Shown: positions 9,050 through 16,916, numbered from the stretch's first letter. The stretch: 64,000 nucleotides of DNA from an uncultured SAR116 cluster alpha proteobacterium (GCA_902520885.1 CABYPW010000012.1:1-64000); one strand, 5' to 3'. Translations and numbers: made by a program. The notes: a model not told the origin generated them from the letters alone.

Positions 9050-9367
9050 CTATTGTGCCTTTATGAATCCACCATTTGCTATCAAACTGCGAAGCTCTGT
9101 TACACTAATTTGCTTTTCTATTAGATTAGCTAAATTATCAACTTCCTTTTCTAACATATCAGTACAAGAAATGGGGTCTCCACGTCGCCAATCCTCGAGA
9201 TAATCATCACTCTTATCCGCTCCAGACCTCATAGCTGCTTCATCAATTGCAAGAGCAAAACGTTTATGTAATTCGCGTTTTACTTGCCTGCGATTTCTCC
9301 CTCTCCCGGACTCGGCGATTACCTGAGCAGGAATATCCCGCCAATATATTACTTTAATTTGTGCCAT
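9050..9367 (-). CDS. Small 'virulence factor' family protein of the corrinoid operon
   Basis: A 105 aa soluble protein matching the small family named 'virulence factor' in domain databases. In my recollection this family travels with corrinoid/MTHFR genes in marine alphaproteobacteria. Recognisable stretches are IKVIYWRDIPAQV at the N-terminus, a basic run SGRGRNRRQVKREL, and DYLEDWRRGDP in the middle. No catalytic residues are evident and no function is established to my knowledge. The gene is second in the operon, 51 nt after the corrinoid protein gene. The operon position suggests a part in methyl transfer or corrinoid handling rather than virulence. Confidence 0.75.
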   Translation of the reverse strand: MAQIKVIYWRDIPAQVIAESGRGRNRRQVKRELHKRFALAIDEAAMRSGADKSDDYLEDWRRGDPISCTDMLEKEVDNLANLIEKQISVTELRSLIANGGFIKAQ

Positions 9368-9418
9368 AGATAATAAGTGTGTAGAAAATCAGTCCGTTGT
9401 AATATGACAAAAAATACG

Positions 9419-10120
9419 CTAACTAACCTTTGCTACATTCATTTTTTTACTCATGAATATTTTAGCTGTATCAACGGCAACAGCGGCATCGCGGCAGTAG
9501 GCATCTGCACCTATGGACTGAGAAAATGCCTCGTTTAATGGCGCACCTCCAACAAGCACAATATAATCATCTCGAATGCCTTTTTCTACCATTGTGTCAA
9601 TTACAACTTTCATGTAGGGCATCGTTGTAGTAAGTAGGGCAGACATACCCAAAATATCAGGCTTATGTTCTTCTAGTGCCTCCAGGTAATTTTCAACTGG
9701 ATTATTGATTCCTATATCAATAACCTCAAAGCCAGCACCCTCCCACATCATTGACACTAAATTTTTTCCAATATCATGAATGTCGCCTTTTACAGTTCCA
9801 ATGACCGCTTTACCTACTCTAGGCGCACCTGTTTCTGCCAAAAGCGGCCTCAAAACAACCATTCCAGCTTTCATAGCGTTTGCGGCCATAAGAACTTCAG
9901 GAACAAATAATATACCATCTCTGAAATCTATTCCAACAATGGTCATTCCCTCAACAAGAGCTTTTGTTAAAACATCATATGGCGTCCAATCTCTACTTAA
10001 TAAAATCTTTACACCCTCAACGACCTCTTCTTGCATTCCATCATATAAATCATCATGCATCTGCTCTACGAGCTCTTCATCGTTCAAATCAGCGAGAATA
10101 ATTTCATCATTATCTGTCAT
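9419..10120 (-). CDS. Methyl-carrying corrinoid (B12-binding) protein
   Basis: MttC/MtgC-like corrinoid protein of 233 aa, the methyl carrier between a substrate methyltransferase and methyl-THF. The N-terminal cap helices (about 15-100) are followed by a Rossmann B12 domain with GDIHDIGKN; H115 of D-x-H-x-x-G is the lower cobalt ligand. SALLTTTM and VGGAPL motifs follow. The first 35 residues contain 13 Asp/Glu and no Lys or Arg, which is unusually acidic. The start is supported by GGAGG six bases upstream of ATG. It is the first gene of the operon; no MttB/MtgB-type methyltransferase is adjacent. Confidence 0.92.
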   Translation of the reverse strand: MTDNDEIILADLNDEELVEQMHDDLYDGMQEEVVEGVKILLSRDWTPYDVLTKALVEGMTIVGIDFRDGILFVPEVLMAANAMKAGMVVLRPLLAETGAPRVGKAVIGTVKGDIHDIGKNLVSMMWEGAGFEVIDIGINNPVENYLEALEEHKPDILGMSALLTTTMPYMKVVIDTMVEKGIRDDYIVLVGGAPLNEAFSQSIGADAYCRDAAVAVDTAKIFMSKKMNVAKVS

Positions 10121-10187
10121 TTAAAACCTCCGATAATTCGACCAATTTTTGTTCTAAAGCATGTCATTTAAAAGTTACGCATTAAAC

Positions 10188-10202
10188 AACAACATGGTTG
10201 TT
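10188..10202. promoter_or_regulatory. Inverted repeat upstream of the corrinoid operon
   Basis: AACAAC-ATG-GTTGTT, a perfect 6 bp inverted repeat with a 3 nt spacer, lies 68 nt upstream of the corrinoid protein start. It sits in a 280 nt spacer (10121-10400) that holds no gene I can support. The spacing and symmetry fit a dimeric repressor or activator site, but no regulator gene is nearby and chance cannot be excluded. Confidence 0.3.
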
Positions 10203-10400
10203 AACAGATAAAATCTCTCCAAGTAGCCTCAAAGGACAGATTTGAAGAAAGAAACCTAGTTTATTAATATGACAATGCGAAAATCCATGAATTAATTTCA
10301 ATCAAATACGTCTTTTTTTATGATTTACACGACAATTTGAAAAATGAAACTCGAAGGACAGGAATCTAAGGATACAAATAGGTGTTCAAACTTAAATATT

Positions 10401-10979
10401 CTAATCAGTTTTCTCAGAAAATTTTGTCATTACAGGGACCGAAATTATAGCAAAGAAAAGCGAAATCCCTGTGAGACCGAAAGCTTTAAAACTTACCCAA
10501 GCATCTGTTGATAATGTTCGCCATGCAATTTCATTAGCTATTGCCGTAACAATAAACATAGAAACCCAAACTAATGCTAAATACTTCCAGCCTTTTGTTG
10601 TTAGTGAGACTTGCTTACCAAGCAAAACCTTCATTGGTTGTTTTCCAAGCATCTCAGCGGCAAGAATAACCAGCGCGAACAATCCACTAATTACGGTGGG
10701 TTTAATTTTTATAAAGAATTCGTCTTCAAAAATTAACGTTAATCCTCCGAAAAAAGCAACTGCAACACATCCGAATGCTGCTATGATGGGGATACGCCTA
10801 TCTAAATGCCAGATTACTCCAAGCGATATAATAGTTGCTGCAATCAACACAGACGTCCCCCAAAAAATTCCGGCGAAGTAATTCGTTAAGAAAAATAAAA
10901 ATAAAGGAGCAAATTCAATTAAAGGCCTGCTTGATTTAGAGTGTTGATTGGAGATATTTTTTTCTGAAATTTCTACCAT
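10401..10979 (-). CDS. yciB: YciB/IspZ family inner membrane septation protein
   Basis: A membrane protein of 192 aa from the chosen start, with about five to six hydrophobic segments. The family motif LIEFAPLFLFFLTNYFAGI is near the N-terminus and NEIAWRTLSTDAWVSFK near residue 150. YciB (IspZ) is linked to cell envelope synthesis and septation; its biochemical role is unclear. I chose the ATG at 10979, which overlaps the dusA stop as TGATG with AAAGG upstream; a longer frame reaching 11012 would lie inside dusA. The overlap suggests translational coupling with dusA. Confidence 0.88.
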   Translation of the reverse strand: MVEISEKNISNQHSKSSRPLIEFAPLFLFFLTNYFAGIFWGTSVLIAATIISLGVIWHLDRRIPIIAAFGCVAVAFFGGLTLIFEDEFFIKIKPTVISGLFALVILAAEMLGKQPMKVLLGKQVSLTTKGWKYLALVWVSMFIVTAIANEIAWRTLSTDAWVSFKAFGLTGISLFFAIISVPVMTKFSEKTD

Positions 10980-11989
10980 CAGGCAACCTTTCTTTGAGTC
11001 TTTGCGCAACAAAACTTTGCTGTTTTACGAATTAAATCAGAATTATGAGGCTGCAACCTCGCCAGTTCTCCCAGTTGTTGGCGCCAATATTTTGCCCCTC
11101 TCTCTCCACTAAACAAACCTAGCATATGGCGAGTAACTTGATGTAAATTACCTCCATTTTCAATAACCATATCAGCATAATCAGCCATTTTCATAGCCAA
11201 AGAGTGCTTCTCAAGAAGTGGTTCACCTGTTAAATGAGAGTGAATCTCTGATAGTATGTAGGGGGTTTTGTAAGCTGCTCTTCCAAGCATTACTCCATGG
11301 AAATCGTGCTGTTTGGAAATTATGTCATCTTTATTTTCCAAACCTCCATTAAGGATTATTGCCTTTTCAGGATTTTGTAACGCAAGCCTATGCACCCGCT
11401 CATAATTTAAAGGAGGAACCTTGCGATTTTCCTTTGGACTTAATCCTGTAAGCAAGGCCTTTCTTGCATGAATATAAAAAACTGAAATTCCAGAACTACT
11501 GATTTTTTGAATAAATTTATCTAACCCCAAGTTAATGTCCATGTCATCAACGCCAATCCGGCACTTTACTGATATAGGCTTATCGGTTGCTTCTTTCATA
11601 GCCATTAAACATTCTCGAACAATGTCTGGTTCTTCCATCAAACAAGCTCCAAACCCTCCGGATTGCACCCTATTTGAGGGGCAACCAACATTTAAATTAA
11701 ACTCACAAAATCCAAACTTATTTGCCAATTTAATTGCCCTGAATAATTTTTTGGGATCGGAACCTCCAACCTGAAGAACAAGAGGATGCTCAGCTTCGCT
11801 ATGTGAAAGAAACCTGCTTGGATTTTCTGCATGACAAATTGCGTCTGCAGTAACCATTTCAGTAAACAAAAGTGCAGACGGCGCAAGCAACCTATGAAAA
11901 AAACGACAATGGCGGTCTGTCCAGTCCATCATTGGAGCTACGCATAATTTTCTATTTATACCATCATTGAATGTAGCAGTAAAATCCAT
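10979..11989 (-). CDS. dusA: tRNA-dihydrouridine(20/20a) synthase
   Basis: FMN-dependent enzyme that reduces U20/U20a in the tRNA D-loop. At 336 aa it shows the N-terminal flavin motif CVAPMMDWTDRHCR (residues 16-29), the catalytic cysteine C103 in NLNVGCPSNRVQSGGFGA, and RIGVDD and NGGL segments of the barrel. The helical C-terminal domain contains RHMLGLFSGERGAKYWRQ, which is DusA-specific. Transcribed with yciB (TGATG overlap) and divergently from the DMT transporter. Confidence 0.95.
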   Translation of the reverse strand: MDFTATFNDGINRKLCVAPMMDWTDRHCRFFHRLLAPSALLFTEMVTADAICHAENPSRFLSHSEAEHPLVLQVGGSDPKKLFRAIKLANKFGFCEFNLNVGCPSNRVQSGGFGACLMEEPDIVRECLMAMKEATDKPISVKCRIGVDDMDINLGLDKFIQKISSSGISVFYIHARKALLTGLSPKENRKVPPLNYERVHRLALQNPEKAIILNGGLENKDDIISKQHDFHGVMLGRAAYKTPYILSEIHSHLTGEPLLEKHSLAMKMADYADMVIENGGNLHQVTRHMLGLFSGERGAKYWRQQLGELARLQPHNSDLIRKTAKFCCAKTQRKVA

Positions 11990-12026
11990 TATAAATCATT
12001 GAAACAAGTTGTAAAAAACCGAAAAA

Positions 12027-12048
12027 CAACTCTAATTAGTTGTATAAT
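12027..12048 (+). promoter_or_regulatory. Possible promoter/operator between dusA and the DMT exporter
   Basis: CAACT-CTAATT-AGTTG, a 5 bp inverted repeat, ends one base before a perfect TATAAT (12043-12048). A second short symmetric element, ACAAGTTGT, lies at 12004-12012. The arrangement resembles an operator overlapping a promoter, but no -35 match is convincing. Confidence 0.25.
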
Positions 12049-12168
12049 ATCATCTTATACACTCAAATTATTTCATAACAAAGCTAAGATTGAACAAATA
12101 AATAAAATTAAGCTAAACGGAAAGATAAAAAAATTATTGTTTGAGTTAAATAGTTTATGGACTAAGGA

Positions 12169-13068
12169 ATGAGTGTTCTCAATAAAACTATGTTTTGGGG
12201 GCTTTTTTTTGGGAGCATGGCGTCTGCATTAGGCGGAATTGGTTTCACTGTCACAAGATTGGCCTTACCCGAGACAGATCCTTTTACCTTAAGCTTTTTG
12301 CGCTGGTTTATAATGTTGCTGGGGCTTTATCTTTTTTCAATTAAAATCCTCAAAAAGGTGCGTTTTGCACAAAAAGACCTCTTAAAAGTATGTATTTTAG
12401 GAATTGCCTATTTTTCAGGCTTCCCAATCTGTCTCACTTTTGGTTTAGAGTTTACCACATCAGGGAGAGCAGGAATTTTATTTGCATCAATGCCTATATG
12501 GACAATTATTATCGCCACCTCATTTAAAATCGAGAATTTTTCAATAACAAAATTCATTGCGATCTTTCTTGCGTTTAGTGGAGTGGTTTTATCTTTATCT
12601 TCAAATCTAACTGACAACACTACCCAGAAACTGTTGGGGGACATGATAATTACAATAGGTGTAATTTCAGCTTCTGTTTTTACTGTTTTTGCTAAAGGTC
12701 TAATCAAAAATTATGGCAATCAACCTATTATGATTTACTCTCTTACATTTGGTGTTTTATTTATGTTTGTTATTGCTATTCTATTTGGCACTCCCTTTTC
12801 GGGTTCAATAAATTTCAGCCTATCCGGATGGTTTTATGTATTTATTCTGGGGATTCCCTCAGGGGCATTAATGATTTATTTATGGGGGTTAGCTCTCAAA
12901 ATGATATCTCCAACGCAAGCCGCTGTTTGCAGTGGATTTAATCCTCTAACAGCAATTTTAGCAGGAGCGCTTTTTCTTGGCGAAAGTATAACCCCATTAT
13001 TTGTATTTGGATTTTTACTTGTTATCTCTGCAGTAATTTTACTTCAGATAACGAACAAAAAAGAATAA
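12169..13068 (+). CDS. DMT-superfamily (EamA) transporter
   Basis: A 299 aa inner-membrane protein with ten hydrophobic segments in two repeated halves, the EamA/RhaT plan for exporters of metabolites or amino acids. The N-terminal half has LPETDPFTLSFLRWF and the second half ends with the typical SPTQAAVCSGFNPLTAIL and ALFLGESIT segments. The substrate cannot be read from the sequence. The ATG at 12169 directly follows AAGGA with no spacer, so the ATG at 12190 is an alternative start. The gene is alone, divergent from dusA. Confidence 0.85.
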   Translation: MSVLNKTMFWGLFFGSMASALGGIGFTVTRLALPETDPFTLSFLRWFIMLLGLYLFSIKILKKVRFAQKDLLKVCILGIAYFSGFPICLTFGLEFTTSGRAGILFASMPIWTIIIATSFKIENFSITKFIAIFLAFSGVVLSLSSNLTDNTTQKLLGDMIITIGVISASVFTVFAKGLIKNYGNQPIMIYSLTFGVLFMFVIAILFGTPFSGSINFSLSGWFYVFILGIPSGALMIYLWGLALKMISPTQAAVCSGFNPLTAILAGALFLGESITPLFVFGFLLVISAVILLQITNKKE

Positions 13069-13183
13069 AAAAGATATAAATTATAGACTATCTAAAGGTA
13101 TAAAATAAATGAATATCTCGCAGAAATAAGAAAATTCTCACTATAATATCGAAATAACTTTATACAAAAACTGGACAAAGAAT

Positions 13184-13570
13184 ATGGAAATTGAACATTT
13201 AACTTTTTCAAACGCCCCGGAAAGAGTGGGCCCTTTCAGTCATGCTGTCAAAGCGGGTGATTTTCTGTTTGTAACAGGGCAAATGCCAACACAAAAGGAT
13301 GATAAAACAAAATTAGTTTTTGGAGGTATAGAGATACAAACCAAACAGGTAATGGAAAATTTAAAAAATGTGCTTAATGAAGCAAACTCAAATTTTGATA
13401 AAGTTATTTTTGCCAGAGTTTATTTGGTAAATTTTCAAGATTTTGACAAAATGAATGCTGTTTATGAAAGCTATTTCTCGAAAAATAAGTTGCCAGCAAG
13501 AACATGTATCGGGGTAACTGGATTAGCTGTTGGAGCTTCTGTTGAAATCGATCTAATTGCATCTACATAA
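13184..13570 (+). CDS. RidA/YjgF family protein
   Basis: A 128 aa soluble protein of the RidA family, members of which hydrolyse reactive enamine/imine intermediates from pyridoxal-phosphate enzymes. The N-terminal SNAPERVGPFSHAVKAGD and the strand FLFVTGQMP are recognisable. The arginine needed for deamination is in LPARTCIGV (about residue 106), followed by the usual VEIDLIA ending. An active deaminase is therefore plausible. A TATAAT at 13142-13147 could be its promoter. Transcribed alone, convergent with the SOUL-protein gene. Confidence 0.9.
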   Translation: MEIEHLTFSNAPERVGPFSHAVKAGDFLFVTGQMPTQKDDKTKLVFGGIEIQTKQVMENLKNVLNEANSNFDKVIFARVYLVNFQDFDKMNAVYESYFSKNKLPARTCIGVTGLAVGASVEIDLIAST

Positions 13571-13624
13571 CGATCAGAGAAATCACCTACTCGAAATCTG
13601 CAATATTTACTTATGTAAACGTAG

Positions 13625-14212
13625 TTATTTTTCCCATTTGATTTTATATATAACCTCATTTCTTCTCATAAAAGGGGGAGTAAAGGGTCCATTGTAGGTT
13701 GCGCGAATAGCTGGTTCAAAAAAAATTATTTTATCTGATAATAATCTTTGAGATAATATACTTACATGTTTAAGGAAGTTATTTTCTGAGGCACTGCCTG
13801 AATATGTAATTGCAGCAAAATAACCACCATCTATGGACTTTATTTTTACATTTGGATTTACTGGGACAGGTACTGTTTCAGCTGTAAACCGTTTGGGTAA
13901 AAAAAATTGCATTACGTTTTTATTATTTTGTTTAAGGCGTGTAACGGGAGCCGTCATTTCAATTTTAATTGAACTAGATGAATTTTTTTTTGAAGAATAT
14001 ATATTTGCACCTGAAATATAGTTAAATAAGGCTCCAAATCCTCCATTATCACCAGTATATTCCACTTCTGCAACAAGCATTGGCTCATAATAACGAATTT
14101 CATAAATTTGGTTTTTTTCTACCAAGTTGAATGCTACTTCTTCACTTGCCACAGTAGTTCCCCCAACTAACAAAAACAAAAATACATATATAACATTCAC
14201 TATTTTTTTCAT
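13625..14212 (-). CDS. Exported SOUL haem-binding family protein
   Basis: A 195 aa protein with an N-terminal signal peptide (hydrophobic core VIYVFLFLLVGG, probable cleavage after TTVAS). The SOUL core is seen in YEIRYYEPMLVAEVEY, the stretch FGALFNYISGAN, the motif KIEMTAPVTR and the strand VMQFFLPKRF. SOUL proteins bind haem or related tetrapyrroles; in bacteria the role is poorly defined. It is followed 54 nt upstream on the chromosome by another exported protein gene in the same direction. Confidence 0.85.
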   Translation of the reverse strand: MKKIVNVIYVFLFLLVGGTTVASEEVAFNLVEKNQIYEIRYYEPMLVAEVEYTGDNGGFGALFNYISGANIYSSKKNSSSSIKIEMTAPVTRLKQNNKNVMQFFLPKRFTAETVPVPVNPNVKIKSIDGGYFAAITYSGSASENNFLKHVSILSQRLLSDKIIFFEPAIRATYNGPFTPPFMRRNEVIYKIKWEK

Positions 14213-14266
14213 TGGCCTTTTCTTCCTACTAAACTCTATTAAAACGATATAGTTAGGGATATCTGA

Positions 14267-14719
14267 TTAATGGCAATAAGAGGGTGTAACACCCGTATAG
14301 GGTCCTGATTTCTTTTCTGACTCGGCATAAAACCCTTTTTTGTCATATCTATTGCACCTCCCGCAATAACCATTTTCGATAAGATATCGAGCTATGTCAC
14401 CCTTTTCAGAAACAGCACATCTTCCGACCAATCGTTCATAAGACATTTCGCCACTGAGCTCGCACACAACACGTTTCCCCATTAAAATTTCATTAAGTAA
14501 GTCATGGGCCTCGCGACCTTTTTTAGTATTCAATTCATCGCAGGTTAGTCCCTGAAAACGTATGGCTATTTGGCCAACCTCAATCGTGTCTCCATCTCTT
14601 ATTTTGGTTACGTTGCCTTCTAATATTGTTTCAGCAAACAAACACTTGGATAACGTAAAAAAAACAACAATAAAAAATAAATGTTTCACTATAATAAATC
14701 TGACTGGAAGTTTTTTCAC
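14267..14719 (-). CDS. Exported staphylococcal-nuclease-like protein
   Basis: A 150 aa protein with a signal peptide (residues 10-29, cleavage near LFA-E) and an SNase-type OB fold. The motif VTKIRDGDTIEV contains D44, equivalent to Asp21 of staphylococcal nuclease, R54 in IRFQG fits Arg35, and the arginine in YERLVGRC fits Arg87. The usual GIDAPE is replaced by GLTCDE: the glutamate (E62) is kept but the calcium-ligand aspartate position is T59. Four cysteines in the C-terminal part (GYCGRC and the terminal YCH among them) suggest disulphides. It may be a periplasmic nuclease or an inactive fold; the sequence does not decide. Confidence 0.75.
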   Translation of the reverse strand: MKKLPVRFIIVKHLFFIVVFFTLSKCLFAETILEGNVTKIRDGDTIEVGQIAIRFQGLTCDELNTKKGREAHDLLNEILMGKRVVCELSGEMSYERLVGRCAVSEKGDIARYLIENGYCGRCNRYDKKGFYAESEKKSGPYTGVTPSYCH

Positions 14720-14814
14720 CTTATTACTTCAATATTATTTAATTAAAAAAATATTTTTTTATAAATATTCCATAAATTTAAGACTATTTGATTGGAAATT
14801 AATTAAGCCCTGTA

Positions 14815-16152
14815 TTATTTCCCCTCTAATACTTCAACTCTCAAGGCGGAGACCGCATTTGCGTGAGCGTCAAAACCTTCATATTTTGCAAATATTTCTG
14901 TCTTCGGGGCAACTTCTTCAAATCCTAATGGCGTAACTTTACCAATAGAAATGGTTTTCATAAAATCCATTACACCTAATGGTGAATGAGTTTTAGCTGC
15001 ACCAGAGGTTGGCAAAACACAATTTGGACCAAGCAAATAATTAGCTAATGAGCCCGCACTATACGTCCCAAGCATAATTTCAGAGGCATTTAAAATAAAT
15101 GGTAAATAACCCTCAGCTTCCTCTGACAGGATTTGCAAATGTTCGGGCGCAAAGTCATTAACAAAATTTATTGCTTGTGATTTGCTTTGAGCAATAACTA
15201 TTCCTCCTTGACTTCCCGATAAAACAGTTGAGGCATAGTTTGCTCTTTCCTCTGAAAGTTTAGAAAGATAATATGGTATTTTTTCAATGATTTTTTCTGC
15301 TATTTGTTCTGACCACGTCACAATAAAACCTGATGAATCACTTCCGTGTTCGCATTCTATTAGAATGTCAAGGGCTGCAAGTGCTGGGTCAATAGTATCG
15401 TCTACTAAAATCATCACCTCACTTGGTCCAGCAGGTAATCGCGAGCTTATTTGAGATGATAAGATTTGTTTAGCAGCAACGAACCATGGACTTCCGGGGC
15501 CTTCAATTTTCAGGCATTTAGGAATTGTCTCGGTCCCATACGCTGCTGCTGCTACAGCCTGAGCGCCGCCAGCTTTGGCAACCAATTCAACGCCTGCTAG
15601 CTTTGCCGCAACCAAAGTAGCTGGATCGATTAAACCATCTCTTCCAGGTGGCGTTAAAATAATCGGTTCAGGCACCCCAGCAACCATTGCAGGTATAGAG
15701 GTCATCAGTGTTACAGATGGAAAAGAACCTTTTCCACGCGGAGAGTATAAAGCAACAGGGCTTATTGGAACTGTTTTTTCACCAACATAAACTCCAGGTC
15801 TAAGCTCGACCTGCCATTCTTTTTTTGGTTTTTGATATTCATGAAAACTGCGAATATTATCAGCAGCATATTCAAGTGTTTCAATAATTTCTGGAGCCAG
15901 CTGATCAAAAGCGTTGTTAAAATCTCTTTTGGTTGCCAGAATTGTTTTCTCAGTTAGAGCCTCTGCTTTGTCAAATTGAATACCAAATCTAGCTAAAGCT
16001 TTATCTCCTTCCAATCGAACTGAGTCAATTATTTCAGGGACATGCTGCAGAAAATAATCCAGTTTATCTTCTGTTCTTTTAAGAAGAGAAGAATACCCCT
16101 CATCTGAAATATCAGAGAGACGAAAAACACTAAATGAGTTGGAATATTGCAT
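14815..16152 (-). CDS. hisD: Histidinol dehydrogenase family protein (divergent)
   Basis: Zinc- and NAD-dependent dehydrogenase of the HisD family, 445 aa, which in histidine synthesis oxidises histidinol to histidine. Catalytic E337-H338 (APEHLQIL) and the zinc ligands H269, D396 and H430 can be aligned. The fourth ligand, glutamine in E. coli (QAEH), is E266 here (ECEH). The usual VPGG-YPS segment reads SPRGKGSFPS and GPGN reads GPGS, so this belongs to a divergent branch. No other his genes are in the window. It is probably the biosynthetic enzyme but could be a paralogue acting on another alcohol. A TTGACA-N18-TATAAA sequence lies just upstream. Confidence 0.72.
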   Translation of the reverse strand: MQYSNSFSVFRLSDISDEGYSSLLKRTEDKLDYFLQHVPEIIDSVRLEGDKALARFGIQFDKAEALTEKTILATKRDFNNAFDQLAPEIIETLEYAADNIRSFHEYQKPKKEWQVELRPGVYVGEKTVPISPVALYSPRGKGSFPSVTLMTSIPAMVAGVPEPIILTPPGRDGLIDPATLVAAKLAGVELVAKAGGAQAVAAAAYGTETIPKCLKIEGPGSPWFVAAKQILSSQISSRLPAGPSEVMILVDDTIDPALAALDILIECEHGSDSSGFIVTWSEQIAEKIIEKIPYYLSKLSEERANYASTVLSGSQGGIVIAQSKSQAINFVNDFAPEHLQILSEEAEGYLPFILNASEIMLGTYSAGSLANYLLGPNCVLPTSGAAKTHSPLGVMDFMKTISIGKVTPLGFEEVAPKTEIFAKYEGFDAHANAVSALRVEVLEGK

Positions 16153-16165
16153 ATTAATGGTCCCG

Positions 16166-16195
16166 TTTATAAAATGCTTCTAAAAGGCTTGTCAA
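16166..16195 (-). promoter_or_regulatory. Possible sigma-70 promoter of hisD
   Basis: Read on the minus strand: a perfect TTGACA (16190-16195), an 18 nt spacer, and TATAAA (16166-16171). The predicted start of transcription would be fewer than ten bases before the hisD ATG at 16152, giving a nearly leaderless message. That short leader is the reason for doubt. Confidence 0.4.
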
Positions 16196-16285
16196 AATAA
16201 TTATGTAAACAACGCTTCCTTTATGAAAAAACACATTATAATGTTTTTAAATAACACTGAAGAATAAAACTACCTTAATTCACGT

Positions 16286-16615
16286 TCATTCTGAAATAAT
16301 GTTAAAAATATTTCTCGCCCGTCTATCCTGAACAGTTACAACCCAACAGTCTGGATCTCTATCAATTTCTCTCTGAATTTGTTTTGCTATAATATCCGCT
16401 TGTTGCGGGTCTCCTTGATTAAGACACTCCCATATTTCATTTTCATTAAAATCGAACCTTCTATGAAAAAGGTGAACACAATCCAAACCCGTTTCCAATT
16501 CCAAAAATATTGCTCCAGCATCTGGATCACCTTTCTTAGATATATAAGCTGGAATAGCTAGGTTATTAGCTTGTCTCAACGCTGCATCTATAACGATATT
16601 AGTTTTTAGCCTCAT
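16286..16615 (-). CDS. DUF1491 family protein
   Basis: A 109 aa soluble protein of a family largely confined to alphaproteobacteria, function unknown. The beginning (MRLKTNIVIDAALRQAN, then KKGDPDAGAIFLEL) and end (IDRDPDCWVVTVQDRRARN) match the DUF1491 pattern. It is the gene upstream of hisD, 133 nt away and on the same strand; the spacer contains a promoter-like sequence, so the two may not share a message. Confidence 0.8.
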   Translation of the reverse strand: MRLKTNIVIDAALRQANNLAIPAYISKKGDPDAGAIFLELETGLDCVHLFHRRFDFNENEIWECLNQGDPQQADIIAKQIQREIDRDPDCWVVTVQDRRARNIFNIISE

Positions 16616-16700
16616 ACCCTCCCCTTTTTTAATTTTTTAAACCCAATAATAAAATTCCATTTTGAAGGATATATCTTTTGTTATTCCGGAAAAATCTTGA

Positions 16701-16916
16701 TTAAAAGTCGGTACACCTGCCGTTTTGCTCCCAATCACCATATCTTGTTGGCTCTGGACCTTTTGGACCTCCAGTTTCACTGACATGGTTATTTGCAAAC
16801 TTTTTACCCTTATTTTTTATAGATTTCTTATTTTTTAAACTACCGGCAGACTTGGTTCTTGAATTCTCGATGTTTCTTTTATGAATGTTCATTTTTCTGT
16901 TATCTCTAATTTTCAA
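16701..16916 (-). CDS. SDHAF4/DUF1674 family protein (succinate dehydrogenase assembly factor 4-like)
   Basis: A 71 aa protein whose C-terminal 25 residues carry the family hallmark GGPKGPEPTRYGDWE followed by a GRCTDF ending. In mitochondria SDHAF4 helps flavinated SdhA assemble with SdhB; the bacterial function is inferred from that. The N-terminal two-thirds are basic and low in complexity (many K, N, R). The gene is divergent from rsmB, an arrangement I recall from other alphaproteobacteria. The first Met could also be the one at residue 9. Confidence 0.82.
   Translation of the reverse strand: MKIRDNRKMNIHKRNIENSRTKSAGSLKNKKSIKNKGKKFANNHVSETGGPKGPEPTRYGDWEQNGRCTDF

Noticed and set aside
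10121-10400. Repeated 8-mer AAGGACAG (10232-10239 and 10354-10361) as paired operator sites; cobalamin or other riboswitch ahead of the corrinoid operon
   Set aside because: An 8-mer repeat is expected by chance in a spacer of this size, and I find no B12-box-like or other riboswitch core.
10471-10881. 136-codon plus-strand ORF
   Set aside because: It lies wholly antisense to yciB, whose membrane-protein coding fits the family; the opposite frame is a by-product.
10980-11012. Longer N-terminus for YciB
   Set aside because: It would start inside dusA; the ATG overlapping the dusA stop has a ribosome site and standard coupling.
13605-13625. TTTAC-TTAT-GTAAA hairpin between RidA and SOUL genes as a terminator
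   Set aside because: Only 5 bp, AT-rich, and the following T-run is interrupted.
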